Assembly (NCBI GenBank): GCA_964235605.1
Contig: CAXSCR010000001.1
Coordinates: 124,001-188,000, forward strand
DNA length: 64,000 nt
Origin: DATCRE01 sp964235605
GTDB lineage: Bacteria > Bacteroidota > Bacteroidia > Cytophagales > Cyclobacteriaceae
Direction of reading: 5' to 3'
The translations under genes were made by a program, and so were the position numbers. This document shows, piece after piece, positions 8,585 to 17,307 of the stretch (its first letter is position 1; every line of letters begins with the position of its first letter). The notes beneath the pieces are model-generated. The model had not been told where the DNA came from. It worked only from the letters and a program-made list of their open reading frames with translations, and searched no databases.

Positions 8585-9781
8585 GTGCAAGAGATTATTC
8601 AATCACTAATCAATTCCCAATTACAGCAATTTATTATAGCGCATGAGTATGATGATGAAAAGGCATTGGTACTCAAGCATAAAACAATTCACGGCATACC
8701 ATCCTCTGTAATTGCGGATCAGATTGTCGGACGGCGAAAAGCAAAAATTAAAATTCCAACTTTCGTTACAACCTCAAATATCATTTATCCGCCTGGTATA
8801 AATTTAGAACAATGTTCTTCAGAAGCCACCGCTATATTTAAAAGCAATCAAGTAAAAGGAAAAGTGTTAGCAGATCTTACTGGCGGACTTGGCATTGATA
8901 CTTTCTTCATGAGTAAGCGTTTTGATTCTACGCATTACATAGAGACTAACAACAAAATTTTAGAGATTGCTAAGCACAACCACAAACAACTGGGCGTTTC
9001 ATCTATTCAATATCATAACCAAACCTCCGAAAGTTTCTTAGCAAATACTGATTTATATTTTGACTTAATATACATAGATCCATCAAGACGGATAATTGGA
9101 AATCAAAAGGTTTTTAAATTGTCAGATTGCGAGCCCAATGTCGTAGCACTTCAAGATACCATCTTCCATAAATCAAATAGACTGTTGGTTAAAAATTCTC
9201 CATGGCTTGATATTCAACAAGGATTAAAAGAATTACAGTTTGTAAAAAAGGTTTTCATAGTTTCATTTGAAAATGAATGTAAAGAAGTCTTATTCTTTGC
9301 AGAAAAAAATTTTGCCGGTGAACCTGTTATGGAGACCATCAATTTATTTTCCAATAATCCGGCTGATAGCTACTCATTTTACTTCTCCGATGAGCGCAAA
9401 ACAGAAATAGGATTTTCTAAGCCTGAAACTTACCTATATGAACCAAATGCTTCCATCTTAAAAGCCGGAGCATTTAAAAGTATCGGACATCATTTCGGAT
9501 TGAAAAAAATTCACCCAAGCACACATTTATACACTTCGCGAAATCTTATAGAATTTTTTCCAGGCCGTGTATTTAAAATTGAAGGCTACGTAAAACCTGA
9601 ACGTAGCAGCGTAAAACTTTTCTTCTCAGAAAATAAAGCGAACATAACAACTCGTAATTATCCCTTAAGCCCTGATCAAATAAAAAAGAAAACCGGTCTC
9701 AATGATGGAGGGGAGAAATACCTAATTGGATTTTCAGGTGAGAAAGAAAAGTACTTAGCTTGTGCGCACAGAATAAAATAA
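8585..9781 (+). CDS. THUMP-like SAM-dependent methyltransferase (PG_1098 type)
   Basis: A 398-residue class I methyltransferase. The SAM site is VLADLTGGLGIDTFFMSKRF (about residues 98-117), followed by the acidic ribose contact YIETN and the YIDPSRR segment near residue 163, typical of this family. The C-terminal half matches in character the ferredoxin-like plus THUMP-like arrangement of the PG_1098 family, which suggests an RNA substrate, not identified. The start is GTG 8585, three bases after the preceding stop, implying translational coupling with the LAB_N membrane gene. It is convergent with the redoxin lipoprotein gene, 15 bases away. Confidence 0.82.
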   Translation: MQEIIQSLINSQLQQFIIAHEYDDEKALVLKHKTIHGIPSSVIADQIVGRRKAKIKIPTFVTTSNIIYPPGINLEQCSSEATAIFKSNQVKGKVLADLTGGLGIDTFFMSKRFDSTHYIETNNKILEIAKHNHKQLGVSSIQYHNQTSESFLANTDLYFDLIYIDPSRRIIGNQKVFKLSDCEPNVVALQDTIFHKSNRLLVKNSPWLDIQQGLKELQFVKKVFIVSFENECKEVLFFAEKNFAGEPVMETINLFSNNPADSYSFYFSDERKTEIGFSKPETYLYEPNASILKAGAFKSIGHHFGLKKIHPSTHLYTSRNLIEFFPGRVFKIEGYVKPERSSVKLFFSENKANITTRNYPLSPDQIKKKTGLNDGGEKYLIGFSGEKEKYLACAHRIK

Positions 9782-9796
9782 CGTTGTTGATTGTGA

Positions 9797-10306
9797 TTAT
9801 AAATATTTAATAACAACATCAATTTCCATCTCTCCATTAAAACTATTTTCAATCGAACCAGTAGAAGAATAAATATAAATAGAAGGTGCTGGTATTGGTC
9901 CATAGTTATCAACAATACTTTGAAAGCCGGCGGTTGCGAAATGAATATTTGGTTTGCCTGAAAGTTTGTATTCCTGCGAAAATTTTTCAATATCTTTTAA
10001 AGGCGCACTTGAAACAAAGTAAACCACATAGCTCGCAAAAGCCGGCAAGCGCTCAGCTATTTGCTTGGCTTCATTTTGGCAATGATCACAGTCTGGCTGA
10101 AATAAAATTAGAATTGTTTTGCTGCCTAAAAGTGTTTTAGCATTAAACTCCTTGCCATCAAGCTTTACTAGCTTCATGTTAGGCAGTTTATTTTCTTGAA
10201 CAACTTCAGCTTTTTTTTCTTCCTTTTTAACAGGTGTAGAACATGAAACTTGAATTGCTCCTAAAATGCCAATGAATAAAAGCGAAAGCGAAATGTGTAC
10301 CTTCAT
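9797..10306 (-). CDS. Thioredoxin-fold lipoprotein (redoxin family)
   Basis: An exported lipoprotein with a thioredoxin fold, about 169 residues. The signal sequence ends in a lipobox with cysteine in IQVSCS. After a charged linker the domain begins LPNMKLVKLDGKEF. The redox motif is DCDHCQ, a C-D-H-C pair near residue 85. Cis-proline context is APSIYIY. It could reduce periplasmic disulfides or act as a peroxiredoxin-like protein; partners are unknown. I chose ATG 10306 because the stop of the upstream small membrane gene overlaps it as TAATG, showing coupled translation; eight residues further upstream would have no reason to be coding. Confidence 0.82.
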   Translation of the reverse strand: MKVHISLSLLFIGILGAIQVSCSTPVKKEEKKAEVVQENKLPNMKLVKLDGKEFNAKTLLGSKTILILFQPDCDHCQNEAKQIAERLPAFASYVVYFVSSAPLKDIEKFSQEYKLSGKPNIHFATAGFQSIVDNYGPIPAPSIYIYSSTGSIENSFNGEMEIDVVIKYL

Positions 10307-10497
10307 TATTTTATAAAATATAAAAGCCAATATACTATATAACTTGTTACTGCAACACTTCCATATAGCTTAATTACTTTCTTTCTATTTTGTACGGCTT
10401 CCCACCAAAGCATAATCCACGGTCTATATAAACCCACGATCAAAAATAGTAAAGCCGTAAGACTTAGAAGCGATAAGAATAAACGTACAAATTCCAT
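10306..10497 (-). CDS. Small two-segment membrane protein, unknown function
   Basis: This 63-residue protein has two hydrophobic segments: residues 4-25 (LFLSLLSLTALLFLIVGLY) and 44-62 (LYGSVAVTSYIVYWLLYFI). They are joined by a short loop with WWEAVQNRKKVIK. No catalytic motif is visible. It is upstream of, and overlaps by one base (TAATG), the redoxin lipoprotein gene, so both are likely made from one message. I recognise the general type as a conserved small hypothetical of Cytophagales but know no function. It is divergent from mfd. Confidence 0.65.
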   Translation of the reverse strand: MEFVRLFLSLLSLTALLFLIVGLYRPWIMLWWEAVQNRKKVIKLYGSVAVTSYIVYWLLYFIK

Positions 10498-10527
10498 GAA
10501 TATTAATCAGAAATAAAGCTATACATT

Positions 10528-10559
10528 TTTGGGTTGAGATTAGGCGGGGAATATCTTTG
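10528..10559 (+). promoter_or_regulatory. Promoter of mfd
   Basis: TTTG at 10528-10531 and TATCTTTG at 10552-10559 are separated by 20 bases, a near-perfect match to the Bacteroidota consensus TTTG-N19-TAnnTTTG. It lies about 37 bases upstream of the GTG start of mfd. Confidence 0.72.
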
Positions 10560-10595
10560 CACCCTTTAAAGTTTAGGAGTGTAGCAAAAAGGTAG

Positions 10596-13500
10596 GTGAA
10601 GGCAAATGATTTTCTTAGCATATACCGAGCAGATGGTTTTATAAAGACCGTGGCTGCAGGGGTAAAAGCGCCTAATCAAAAAAATATCCGCATACATGGC
10701 CTTTCAGGAAGTCTCGATTCAGTAGTTCTCGCAAGTATTTTTAAGCTCCATCCTCAAGATTATATCATTGTTTTGCAGGATCGTGAAGAGGCTGCATATT
10801 ATCAAAACGATTTACAAAATCTACTTGGCAAAGAAGTCTTTCTTTTACCCATGTCGTACAAAAGGCCTTACGAGTATGCCGAGATTGAGAATGCAAACAT
10901 TTTAATGCGTGCTGAAATCCTTAATAAGCTTGCCAATAAAACAACGCCAGAGGTAATAGTAACGTACGCGGAGGCCTTAAGCGAAAAAGTAATTAATAAA
11001 CGTTCCCTCGCATCAAATACATTTTCAGTCAAAACAAAAGAAAAACTGGATGTTAAATTTCTTGAAGATTTTCTTCATACCTACGATTTTGAAAAAACAG
11101 ATTTCGTTTACGAAGCTGGCCAATTTGCTGTTCGCGGTGGTATTATCGATGTATTTTCCTTTGCTTTTGAACTTCCTTATCGTATAGAGCTCTTCGGAGA
11201 TGAGGTCGACAGTATCAGGACCTTCGATCCGGGCTCCCAATTATCGGTTGATGTTTTTGATAAAGTAAACGTCATTCCAAACGTTCAGACCAAATTAATA
11301 CAAGAGGAGCGTCAATCATTTTTTGATTTTATATCGCCTGACACAAGAGTTTGGTTTAAAGATTTTCAACTCACAGTTGATGGTCTTGAGAAATGCTTTG
11401 AGAAAGCATCAGCTTCATTCGATAAGATTTTAAAAGAAAGTGGAACCCAAGTCGTATTTACGCCTGATAAGCTATTTGAAGATGGAGCAAGCTTCAAAGG
11501 CGTATTAAACAGTTTCGTAAAGATTGAATTCGGAAGTCGTTTTACGCTTAAAGATTTCCAATCTTTTGAATTTCAATCATCAGCACAACCTTCTTTTAAT
11601 AAAAATTTTGAATTGTTAGCAACTGATCTTTACGATCATCAAATGCAGAACTTCAGCAATTTTATTGCTGCGGATATGCCTAAACAACTCGAAAGATTAA
11701 AAGGCATTTTTGAAGAGACCAATACCCAACTAGAATTTCAACCCTTAGACTTTGCCTTACGCCAAGGTTTTGTTGATCATAATTTAAAATTGGTATGTTA
11801 TACAGATCACCAAATCTTTGAAAGATTTCACAGGTACCGTGCCCGAGAAAAGTTTAACAAATCCAAGGGACTAACACTTCGCGATCTTCAGGCTCTTCAA
11901 CCAGGAGATTTTGTAACACACATTGACCACGGAGTTGCCAAGTTTGCCGGACTTGAAAAAAAAGAAGTTAACGGCCACGAACAAGAAGCCATTCGTTTAG
12001 TATATCGTGATGATGATTTGCTATACGTAAGCATCCACTCACTTCATAAAATTTCAAAGTATTCTGGTAAAGAAGGAGCGCCACCTGTTATTAACAAGCT
12101 TGGCTCCCAGGAATGGGAGAATAAAAAAGCTAAAGCCAAAAAGCGCGTTAAGGATATTGCAAAAGAACTTATTGAGCTTTATGCCAAAAGAAAATCTGCG
12201 CCCGGTTTTGCCTATGCGCCAGATGGTTTTCTCCAAGCAGAACTTGAGTCTTCTTTTATTTATGAAGATACACCAGATCAGGCGCGGGCAACCGAAGATG
12301 TAAAGCATGACATGCAGTTGCCACATCCTATGGACCGCCTGGTTTGTGGTGATGTTGGATTTGGAAAAACCGAAGTAGCCATTCGTGCAGCTTTTAAAGC
12401 GGCTTGTGAAGGGAAACAAGTTGCCGTTTTGGTTCCAACTACGATCTTGGCGATGCAACATCACAGAACTTTCAGCGAACGCCTTGCTAATTTTCCTGTG
12501 AAGATTGAATATGTCTCGCGTTTTAAAACCGAAAAGGAAATAAAAAGTATTCTGAAGGAAGTAACTGAAGGAAAAATTGACATTCTAATCGGAACACATC
12601 GTGTAGTTAGTAAAGATGTTAAATTTAAAAATCTTGGCCTACTTGTAATTGATGAAGAGCAAAAGTTTGGGGTAAAGGTTAAAGACAAGTTGAAAGAAAT
12701 AAAGGTTAATGTTGATGTTCTAACTTTAACCGCAACGCCTATTCCACGAACGCTTCATTTCTCGCTTATGGGAGCAAGAGATCTTAGCATTATTTCAACC
12801 CCACCACCGAATAGACAACCCGTAACCACTGAACTACACACTTTTGACGAAGTGATAATAAGAGATGCAGTAAGTTTTGAGTTGCGTAGAGGGGGCCAAG
12901 TGTTCTTCGTTCATAATCGGGTGAGTGATATTGAATCAATTGCTAACGTTATTTATAAGCTGGTCCCAGACTGTAGAATCGGTATTGCACATGGACAAAT
13001 GGAGGGAGACAAGCTCGAAAAGGCCATGGTCAAGTTTATCGATGCTGAATATGATGTACTTGTTTCCACCAATATTATCGAATCTGGCTTAGACATACCA
13101 AACGCCAATACCATAATTATCAACCAAGCACATATGTTTGGTCTGTCAGACTTACATCAAATGCGTGGTCGAGTAGGTAGATCGAATAAAAAAGCATTCT
13201 GTTATTTGCTGACCCAGCCTACTTCATTACTTACTTCAGATTCAAGAAAGCGCCTTGCTACGCTAGAAGAGTTTTCGGAATTAGGTGACGGCTTCAAAGT
13301 TGCAATGCGCGATCTTGACATTCGTGGCGCAGGGAATTTATTAGGCGGTGAACAAAGTGGTTTTATAAATGACCTGGGTTTTGATACCTATCATAAAATT
13401 CTAGACGATGCTATTCAAGAAGTAAAAGAAACCGATTTTAAAGAATTGTTTGCTATGGAACTCTTAGAAAAGGCCAAACTTATTGTGCAGGATTGCATTA

Positions 13501-13970
13501 TTGAAACCGACCTTGAGATTTTAATACCAGATACATACGTAAACAATACCAGCGAACGCCTGCAACTTTATTCTAGACTAGACAATATCAAGAATGAAGA
13601 TCAATTGGCCCAATTCACAGAAGAAATAAAAGACAGGTTCGGCCCTATTTCAACATCAGTTGTAGAACTTATTAATTCGGTAAGACTTCGCTGGCTAGGT
13701 GAAATACTTGGATTTGAAAAATTGAGTTTAAAAGGCGAAAAAATGAGAGCCTTCTTTGTTAGTAATAATGATAAATACTTTAAATCTGATGTGTTCGGCT
13801 CGATTCTGAGTTTTGTGCAGAAGAATGCACGTCAGTGTAAAGTTCGCGATACTGCGGGTAAGGCATTATTAGTAGTTGAGAATATCAAGACGGTTGATGC
13901 CGCAATTGATATTCTCAACCAGATGAGCGGTCAGACAGTTAAATCTGCTAATGATATTTTATCCAAATAA
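10596..13970 (+). CDS. mfd: Transcription-repair coupling factor Mfd
   Basis: Mfd releases RNA polymerase stalled at DNA lesions and recruits UvrA. The 1124 residues follow the family order: UvrB-like N-terminal modules, the polymerase-interacting domain beginning near PGDFVTHIDHGVAKFAGL (about residue 438), the RecG-like translocase with Walker A GDVGFGKTEVA (about 584), the DEEQ box in IDEEQKFGVKVKDKL (about 686), TATPIPRTL (about 711), and the C-terminal TRCF domain. The start is GTG 10596: an in-frame stop immediately precedes it, and the ATG at 10605 is out of frame. Its 3' end overlaps a convergent small gene by 40 bases. Confidence 0.97.
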   Translation: MKANDFLSIYRADGFIKTVAAGVKAPNQKNIRIHGLSGSLDSVVLASIFKLHPQDYIIVLQDREEAAYYQNDLQNLLGKEVFLLPMSYKRPYEYAEIENANILMRAEILNKLANKTTPEVIVTYAEALSEKVINKRSLASNTFSVKTKEKLDVKFLEDFLHTYDFEKTDFVYEAGQFAVRGGIIDVFSFAFELPYRIELFGDEVDSIRTFDPGSQLSVDVFDKVNVIPNVQTKLIQEERQSFFDFISPDTRVWFKDFQLTVDGLEKCFEKASASFDKILKESGTQVVFTPDKLFEDGASFKGVLNSFVKIEFGSRFTLKDFQSFEFQSSAQPSFNKNFELLATDLYDHQMQNFSNFIAADMPKQLERLKGIFEETNTQLEFQPLDFALRQGFVDHNLKLVCYTDHQIFERFHRYRAREKFNKSKGLTLRDLQALQPGDFVTHIDHGVAKFAGLEKKEVNGHEQEAIRLVYRDDDLLYVSIHSLHKISKYSGKEGAPPVINKLGSQEWENKKAKAKKRVKDIAKELIELYAKRKSAPGFAYAPDGFLQAELESSFIYEDTPDQARATEDVKHDMQLPHPMDRLVCGDVGFGKTEVAIRAAFKAACEGKQVAVLVPTTILAMQHHRTFSERLANFPVKIEYVSRFKTEKEIKSILKEVTEGKIDILIGTHRVVSKDVKFKNLGLLVIDEEQKFGVKVKDKLKEIKVNVDVLTLTATPIPRTLHFSLMGARDLSIISTPPPNRQPVTTELHTFDEVIIRDAVSFELRRGGQVFFVHNRVSDIESIANVIYKLVPDCRIGIAHGQMEGDKLEKAMVKFIDAEYDVLVSTNIIESGLDIPNANTIIINQAHMFGLSDLHQMRGRVGRSNKKAFCYLLTQPTSLLTSDSRKRLATLEEFSELGDGFKVAMRDLDIRGAGNLLGGEQSGFINDLGFDTYHKILDDAIQEVKETDFKELFAMELLEKAKLIVQDCIIETDLEILIPDTYVNNTSERLQLYSRLDNIKNEDQLAQFTEEIKDRFGPISTSVVELINSVRLRWLGEILGFEKLSLKGEKMRAFFVSNNDKYFKSDVFGSILSFVQKNARQCKVRDTAGKALLVVENIKTVDAAIDILNQMSGQTVKSANDILSK

Positions 13971-14182
13971 GGTTCAAGACCAAGCGCATTGTCAAAAGCA
14001 TTAATCATTAAGACTTTTGCATGTTTAGGTGTATAAAAGACCTCGATGTAAAATTTGTCTGCGTGGTATAAAAAAACCTTACAGTCACCCATGCTACGAT
14101 GTAGCAAGTAGTTTCCGTTAAATGTAATTACATCACACTTTTTCTCGAAAGGCATTACGCGGAAGTCAGATAGAGTAATCAT
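13931..14182 (-). CDS. Small conserved protein of unknown function, paralogue of 37924-38169
   Basis: An 83-residue protein without signal peptide or membrane segment. I do not recognise a named family. It aligns over its length, almost without gaps, with the product at 37924-38169: both begin with a short stretch leading to DF, have P-x-x-x-K, a Gly near residue 23, KV-x-LY, and the central FYIEVF (YYLEVF in the other). The two-copy occurrence supports both being real genes. The last 40 bases overlap the 3' end of mfd on the other strand. The family may be a small beta-rich fold; that is only inference. Confidence 0.65.
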   Translation of the reverse strand: MITLSDFRVMPFEKKCDVITFNGNYLLHRSMGDCKVFLYHADKFYIEVFYTPKHAKVLMINAFDNALGLEPYLDKISLADLTV

Positions 14183-14325
14183 AATGTTTTTTTTATGTTG
14201 TGTATACTGTAAGGGAAAAAGTATGCCATAACGTTAAAATCGGATGAAAGCTTGATTTTATGTGCGATAAACCGGCTATTAATAATTAATCGTCCCAAAA
14301 CTGGAAGTTGATTCTCCCACAATAC

Positions 14326-14343
14326 AACGCAGGCTTCTGCGTT
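14326..14343 (+). other. Hairpin in the 266-bp gap before gldJ
   Basis: AACGCAG-GCTT-CTGCGTT forms a perfect 7-bp stem with a 4-base loop, followed by TTAACTT. It sits 105 bases upstream of the gldJ ATG. It could be a leader hairpin of gldJ, a weak terminator or the end of a small RNA. The rest of 14183-14448 shows no gene. No clear promoter with both boxes was found for gldJ. Confidence 0.35.
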
Positions 14344-14448
14344 TTAACTTCGAACCGTGTATGCTTGTAGTAAAGTTATGGAAATGCACGGCGCGGCTTG
14401 GAAAACATCCCATTATCTGTTTATATTAGCAATCGGTTTAAATCGGAA

Positions 14449-15675
14449 ATGAAAATGAAACATTATTTCAGGGTTCTTTTTTATGTGGTTGGAGGATCTG
14501 TAATCCTTTCTGCTTGTTCCCTTTTCGGAGGCAAGGGCGGTAAGCCTACAGCACAAAACCCAGGGCAGATGAGTTCTGCAACTGGCCTCGCGTATAATGA
14601 TGAAGATGCTGGTGGTTTTATTGTAAAACCTTATCAGGGACAACCTGATGCGCCAAACATGATATTCATTGAAGGCGGTCGTGCCATCATGGGTTCTTTT
14701 GAAGAAGATGTTATGTCTTATAGAGATAACATAGAAAGAACTGTTTCTGTGGCCTCTTTCTATATGGATGAAACTGAAATAGCCAACATTCACTGGTTAG
14801 AGTATGTTCATTATCTCGCAAAAGATTCTTCTCAAGAAGCTTATCAAGCTGCTTTACCTGATACTTTAGTTTGGGTAGGCAAACTAGCGTTTAACGATCC
14901 TTATGTTGAACATTATTTCAGATATCCTGGCTTCCGTTATTTCCCTGCTGTGGGTATAACTTGGAATCAAGCTAGTAGATATGCGATATGGAGAACCCGA
15001 GCTGTGAATATTAAGCTAGCTGAGGCGGCTGGAGAAGAATATGCAGAAACTGACGGAAGAATTCCATTAGAATCTGGAATCGTAGTTCCATCGTATCGCC
15101 TTCCAACAGAGGCTGAGTGGGAGTATGCAGCGCAAGCACTTATAGGAACCCAATGGTTAGAAGAGATGCAAACTCACCAACGTATTTATCCATGGGATGG
15201 CCACGCAGTGCGTAATCCGTATGGAAAACAAATGGGTTTTATGTTAGCTAACTTTAAACGCGGTCGTGGTGATTATGCAGGTATTGCAGGTCGTTTGAAC
15301 GATGGCGCTTTGATCACTTCATATATTTATGAGTTCCCTCCTAACGATTATGGATTATATAATATGGCAGGAAACGTGAGTGAGTGGGTACAGGATGTTT
15401 ATCGTCCTATGTCTTATCAAGATTTCGACGATCTTAACCCAATACGTAGAGATGGTTTTCTTGATGACGCTAAAAACTACAACAGCGATTTTGAAAAGAA
15501 TCCAGAATCTTTTACATCCCTTATAACCGACAATGCGCGTGTTTATAAAGGTGGTTCATGGAAAGACGTTGCCTATTGGATGTCGCCTGGTACACGTAGA
15601 TTCTTAGATCAAGATTCTGCAACTGCAACGGTTGGCTTCCGCTGCGCTATGATTCGCGCCGGATCTAATTATTAA
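14449..15675 (+). CDS. gldJ: Gliding motility lipoprotein GldJ
   Basis: GldJ is an outer-membrane lipoprotein needed for gliding and for the type IX secretion machinery in Bacteroidota. The signal sequence ends in a lipobox ILSAC (Cys23). The mature protein is a formylglycine-generating-enzyme-like (SUMF1/EgtB) domain: MIFIEGGRAIMGSFEEDVM, SFYMDETEIAN, RLPTEAEWEYAA, YNMAGNVSEWVQDVY and GGSWKD. The segment ALPDTLVW with the adjoining YFRYPGF favours GldJ over its relative GldK. I chose ATG 14449, which gives the lipoprotein signal directly; an in-frame ATG 51 bases upstream would put non-signal sequence in front. gldKLMN are not in the window. A strong terminator follows. Confidence 0.88.
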   Translation: MKMKHYFRVLFYVVGGSVILSACSLFGGKGGKPTAQNPGQMSSATGLAYNDEDAGGFIVKPYQGQPDAPNMIFIEGGRAIMGSFEEDVMSYRDNIERTVSVASFYMDETEIANIHWLEYVHYLAKDSSQEAYQAALPDTLVWVGKLAFNDPYVEHYFRYPGFRYFPAVGITWNQASRYAIWRTRAVNIKLAEAAGEEYAETDGRIPLESGIVVPSYRLPTEAEWEYAAQALIGTQWLEEMQTHQRIYPWDGHAVRNPYGKQMGFMLANFKRGRGDYAGIAGRLNDGALITSYIYEFPPNDYGLYNMAGNVSEWVQDVYRPMSYQDFDDLNPIRRDGFLDDAKNYNSDFEKNPESFTSLITDNARVYKGGSWKDVAYWMSPGTRRFLDQDSATATVGFRCAMIRAGSNY

Positions 15676-15698
15676 GAGAATATCATTTCAATAATAGA

Positions 15699-15726
15699 AC
15701 CCTGCCTTAATAAGGTGGGGTTTTTT
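15699..15726 (+). terminator. Rho-independent terminator of gldJ
   Basis: ACCCTGCCTT (15699-15708) pairs with AAGGTGGGGT (15712-15721) through a 3-base loop, with two wobble pairs, and is followed by TTTTT. It lies 24 bases after the gldJ stop and abuts the stop codon of the convergent comF gene. Confidence 0.85.
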
Positions 15727-16426
15727 ATTGCGTTGCCGCTATACAAGCAATGCTAACATTCTTACAATGATGGTCTAATAAAATTTTTGCACAGGCTTCT
15801 AATGTAGCGCCGGTTGTAATTACATCGTCAACCAATAACACTCGCTTGCCTTTAAGTTCTTTTAAATTAGATACAATAAATACCTTATTTACATTTTCCC
15901 ATCGGTTCAATTTTGTTTTTCTGGTTTGTGTTTCTGTTCGCAAAACCTTCAGTAATACGTCCTCACGACAGGGGATTTCCAAGATGGCCGACAGGCCCTT
16001 ACCGAATTCTGCACTTTGGTTATAGCCCCGTGTTCGTTGTCTGCTGATGTGAAGTGGAACCGGAATAATTATGTCAAACTCAGCATTGTAATCTTCTTTC
16101 AATGCTAACCCATAAAGTTCACCTAGCTTCATACCAATTTCTGGATGATTCTTATATTTCAATGTGTGAAGGAGTTGTTGAACCCTGCCCTCCTTAGTAA
16201 ATTTAAAAAGGGCCATTACATATTTTAATGTCACTCTGCCCTGCAATTTTCTAAAAAATAGATTGTCACGATCAAGGTGATAGTCGGTCTTTGGCATTTC
16301 AATCATGCATCTTGTGCAAACAGTATCTTCACCTTTTACCAACGCGCACTCGCAGGCTAAGCAATATTGAGGATAAATCAGTGCTACGAAGTCGAGAAGA
16401 ATTTCATGGAGGGTTGAATTCACCAA
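15725..16426 (-). CDS. comF: ComF-family phosphoribosyltransferase-like protein
   Basis: ComF proteins take part in DNA uptake and natural competence in some bacteria. The 233 residues comprise an N-terminal four-cysteine zinc finger (CLACECALVKGEDTVCTRC, about residues 19-37) and a C-terminal type I phosphoribosyltransferase fold. The PRPP-binding motif is RVLLVDDVITTGATLEACA near residue 197, and the substrate loop RQRTRGYNQSAEFGKGL is near residue 130. Length and architecture are standard. It is convergent with gldJ and divergent from the AhpD-like gene. No other competence genes are seen here, so the role is inferred from family. Confidence 0.9.
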   Translation of the reverse strand: MVNSTLHEILLDFVALIYPQYCLACECALVKGEDTVCTRCMIEMPKTDYHLDRDNLFFRKLQGRVTLKYVMALFKFTKEGRVQQLLHTLKYKNHPEIGMKLGELYGLALKEDYNAEFDIIIPVPLHISRQRTRGYNQSAEFGKGLSAILEIPCREDVLLKVLRTETQTRKTKLNRWENVNKVFIVSNLKELKGKRVLLVDDVITTGATLEACAKILLDHHCKNVSIACIAATQ

Positions 16427-16442
16427 ATCAGTAATATATTTG
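16414..16442 (+). promoter_or_regulatory. Promoter of the AhpD-like gene
   Basis: TTG (16414-16416) and TATATTTG (16435-16442) are 18 bases apart, close to the Bacteroidota consensus. The element overlaps the 5' end of the divergent comF gene and lies 57 bases upstream of the ATG at 16500. Confidence 0.5.
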
Positions 16443-16499
16443 CTCTGTAAACTTTATTGAAAATAAATAAGTTATTGAGAATTATCAAATATTAATGAG

Positions 16500-16841
16500 A
16501 TGGGTTTAGTCCAAGACTTCAATACATACCGAGGGAAAATGAATGAAAAGATTATGGACTCTGAAAGTCTGATCATTAAAAGAATTTTCAATTTAGATAC
16601 AAACGCTTATGCACCCGGCCATTTAGATGTAAAATCTAAAGAATTAATTGGTCTCACTTGCTCGCTGGTATTACGGTGTGATGACTGTGTGAAATATCAC
16701 CTTGGAAATTGTAAGCAAGTGGGTTTCACTACCGAAGAAGTAAACGAAGCGATGGGAGTTGCAACGCTTGTAGGTGGAACTATTGTTATACCCCATTTAC
16801 GCAGGGCTTTTGAATATTGGGAGGAATTGAATCATGTTTAA
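16500..16841 (+). CDS. AhpD-like carboxymuconolactone decarboxylase-family protein
   Basis: A 113-residue all-alpha protein of the CMD/AhpD superfamily. It carries the redox CxxC and the following histidine, CDDCVKYH (Cys60, Cys63, His67), as in alkylhydroperoxidase AhpD, which argues for a thiol-peroxidase type activity and not lactone decarboxylation. The conserved tail is EAMGVATLVGGTIVIPHLRRA. An in-frame ATG 39 bases downstream is possible, but the residues before it (VQDFNTYRGKMNEKI) look like the usual start of this family. It overlaps the next gene by 8 bases. Confidence 0.85.
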   Translation: MGLVQDFNTYRGKMNEKIMDSESLIIKRIFNLDTNAYAPGHLDVKSKELIGLTCSLVLRCDDCVKYHLGNCKQVGFTTEEVNEAMGVATLVGGTIVIPHLRRAFEYWEELNHV

Positions 16842-17220
16842 AAGAGATCTTGACTTAGAAAGAAAATGGAACGCGCTTTTGATTGATCTTGAAGAGATTA
16901 TTGGAAAAAGACCAAAAGACTTAAATGCAGTTCTATTTTTGATAGGCGTGCAGGAGCTCGGACAAGGCAATAAATTATTTAGTAAGGAAGAGAAACAAGA
17001 TTTAATGCACATAGGCATTTGCAAAGTGTTAAGTCTATCTGGGTATTATGAATTAGAAGGCATTGATAAAGATGGATGGCCACATTGGAAGCTCACCGGT
17101 AAACTGCCACATTTTGATCTCTTGGAACAGGAAAAACTTTTACGTATGCATGTGATGGAGTATTTCGAAAAAGACTTCGAATGGGTGTATCAAAATTCTA
17201 AAGAAAACACTACTGAATAG
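16834..17220 (+). CDS. Conserved hypothetical protein, coupled to the AhpD-like gene
   Basis: This 128-residue soluble protein has no signal peptide. I recognise it as a conserved Bacteroidota hypothetical but know no function. It is alpha-helical in appearance, with conserved-looking stretches DLNAVLFLIGVQELGQG, LMHIGICKVLSLSGYYEL and DGWPHW. The start overlaps the end of the AhpD-like gene by 8 bases (ATGTTTAA), so the two are translated together. A link to the redox protein is inference from this overlap. No metal-binding or catalytic motif is evident. Confidence 0.7.
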   Translation: MFKRDLDLERKWNALLIDLEEIIGKRPKDLNAVLFLIGVQELGQGNKLFSKEEKQDLMHIGICKVLSLSGYYELEGIDKDGWPHWKLTGKLPHFDLLEQEKLLRMHVMEYFEKDFEWVYQNSKENTTE

Positions 17221-17307
17221 CTTAATGAGAAACAACTTGCGGCAAAGTGTTTTGTCACGTATATTGAACAGATATCAACTTTAAATGCTATTACTACGTT
17301 CAAAAAC

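Noticed and set aside
10605..10607. ATG as the mfd start
   Set aside because: It is out of frame with the Mfd protein; GTG 10596 is in frame and directly follows a stop.
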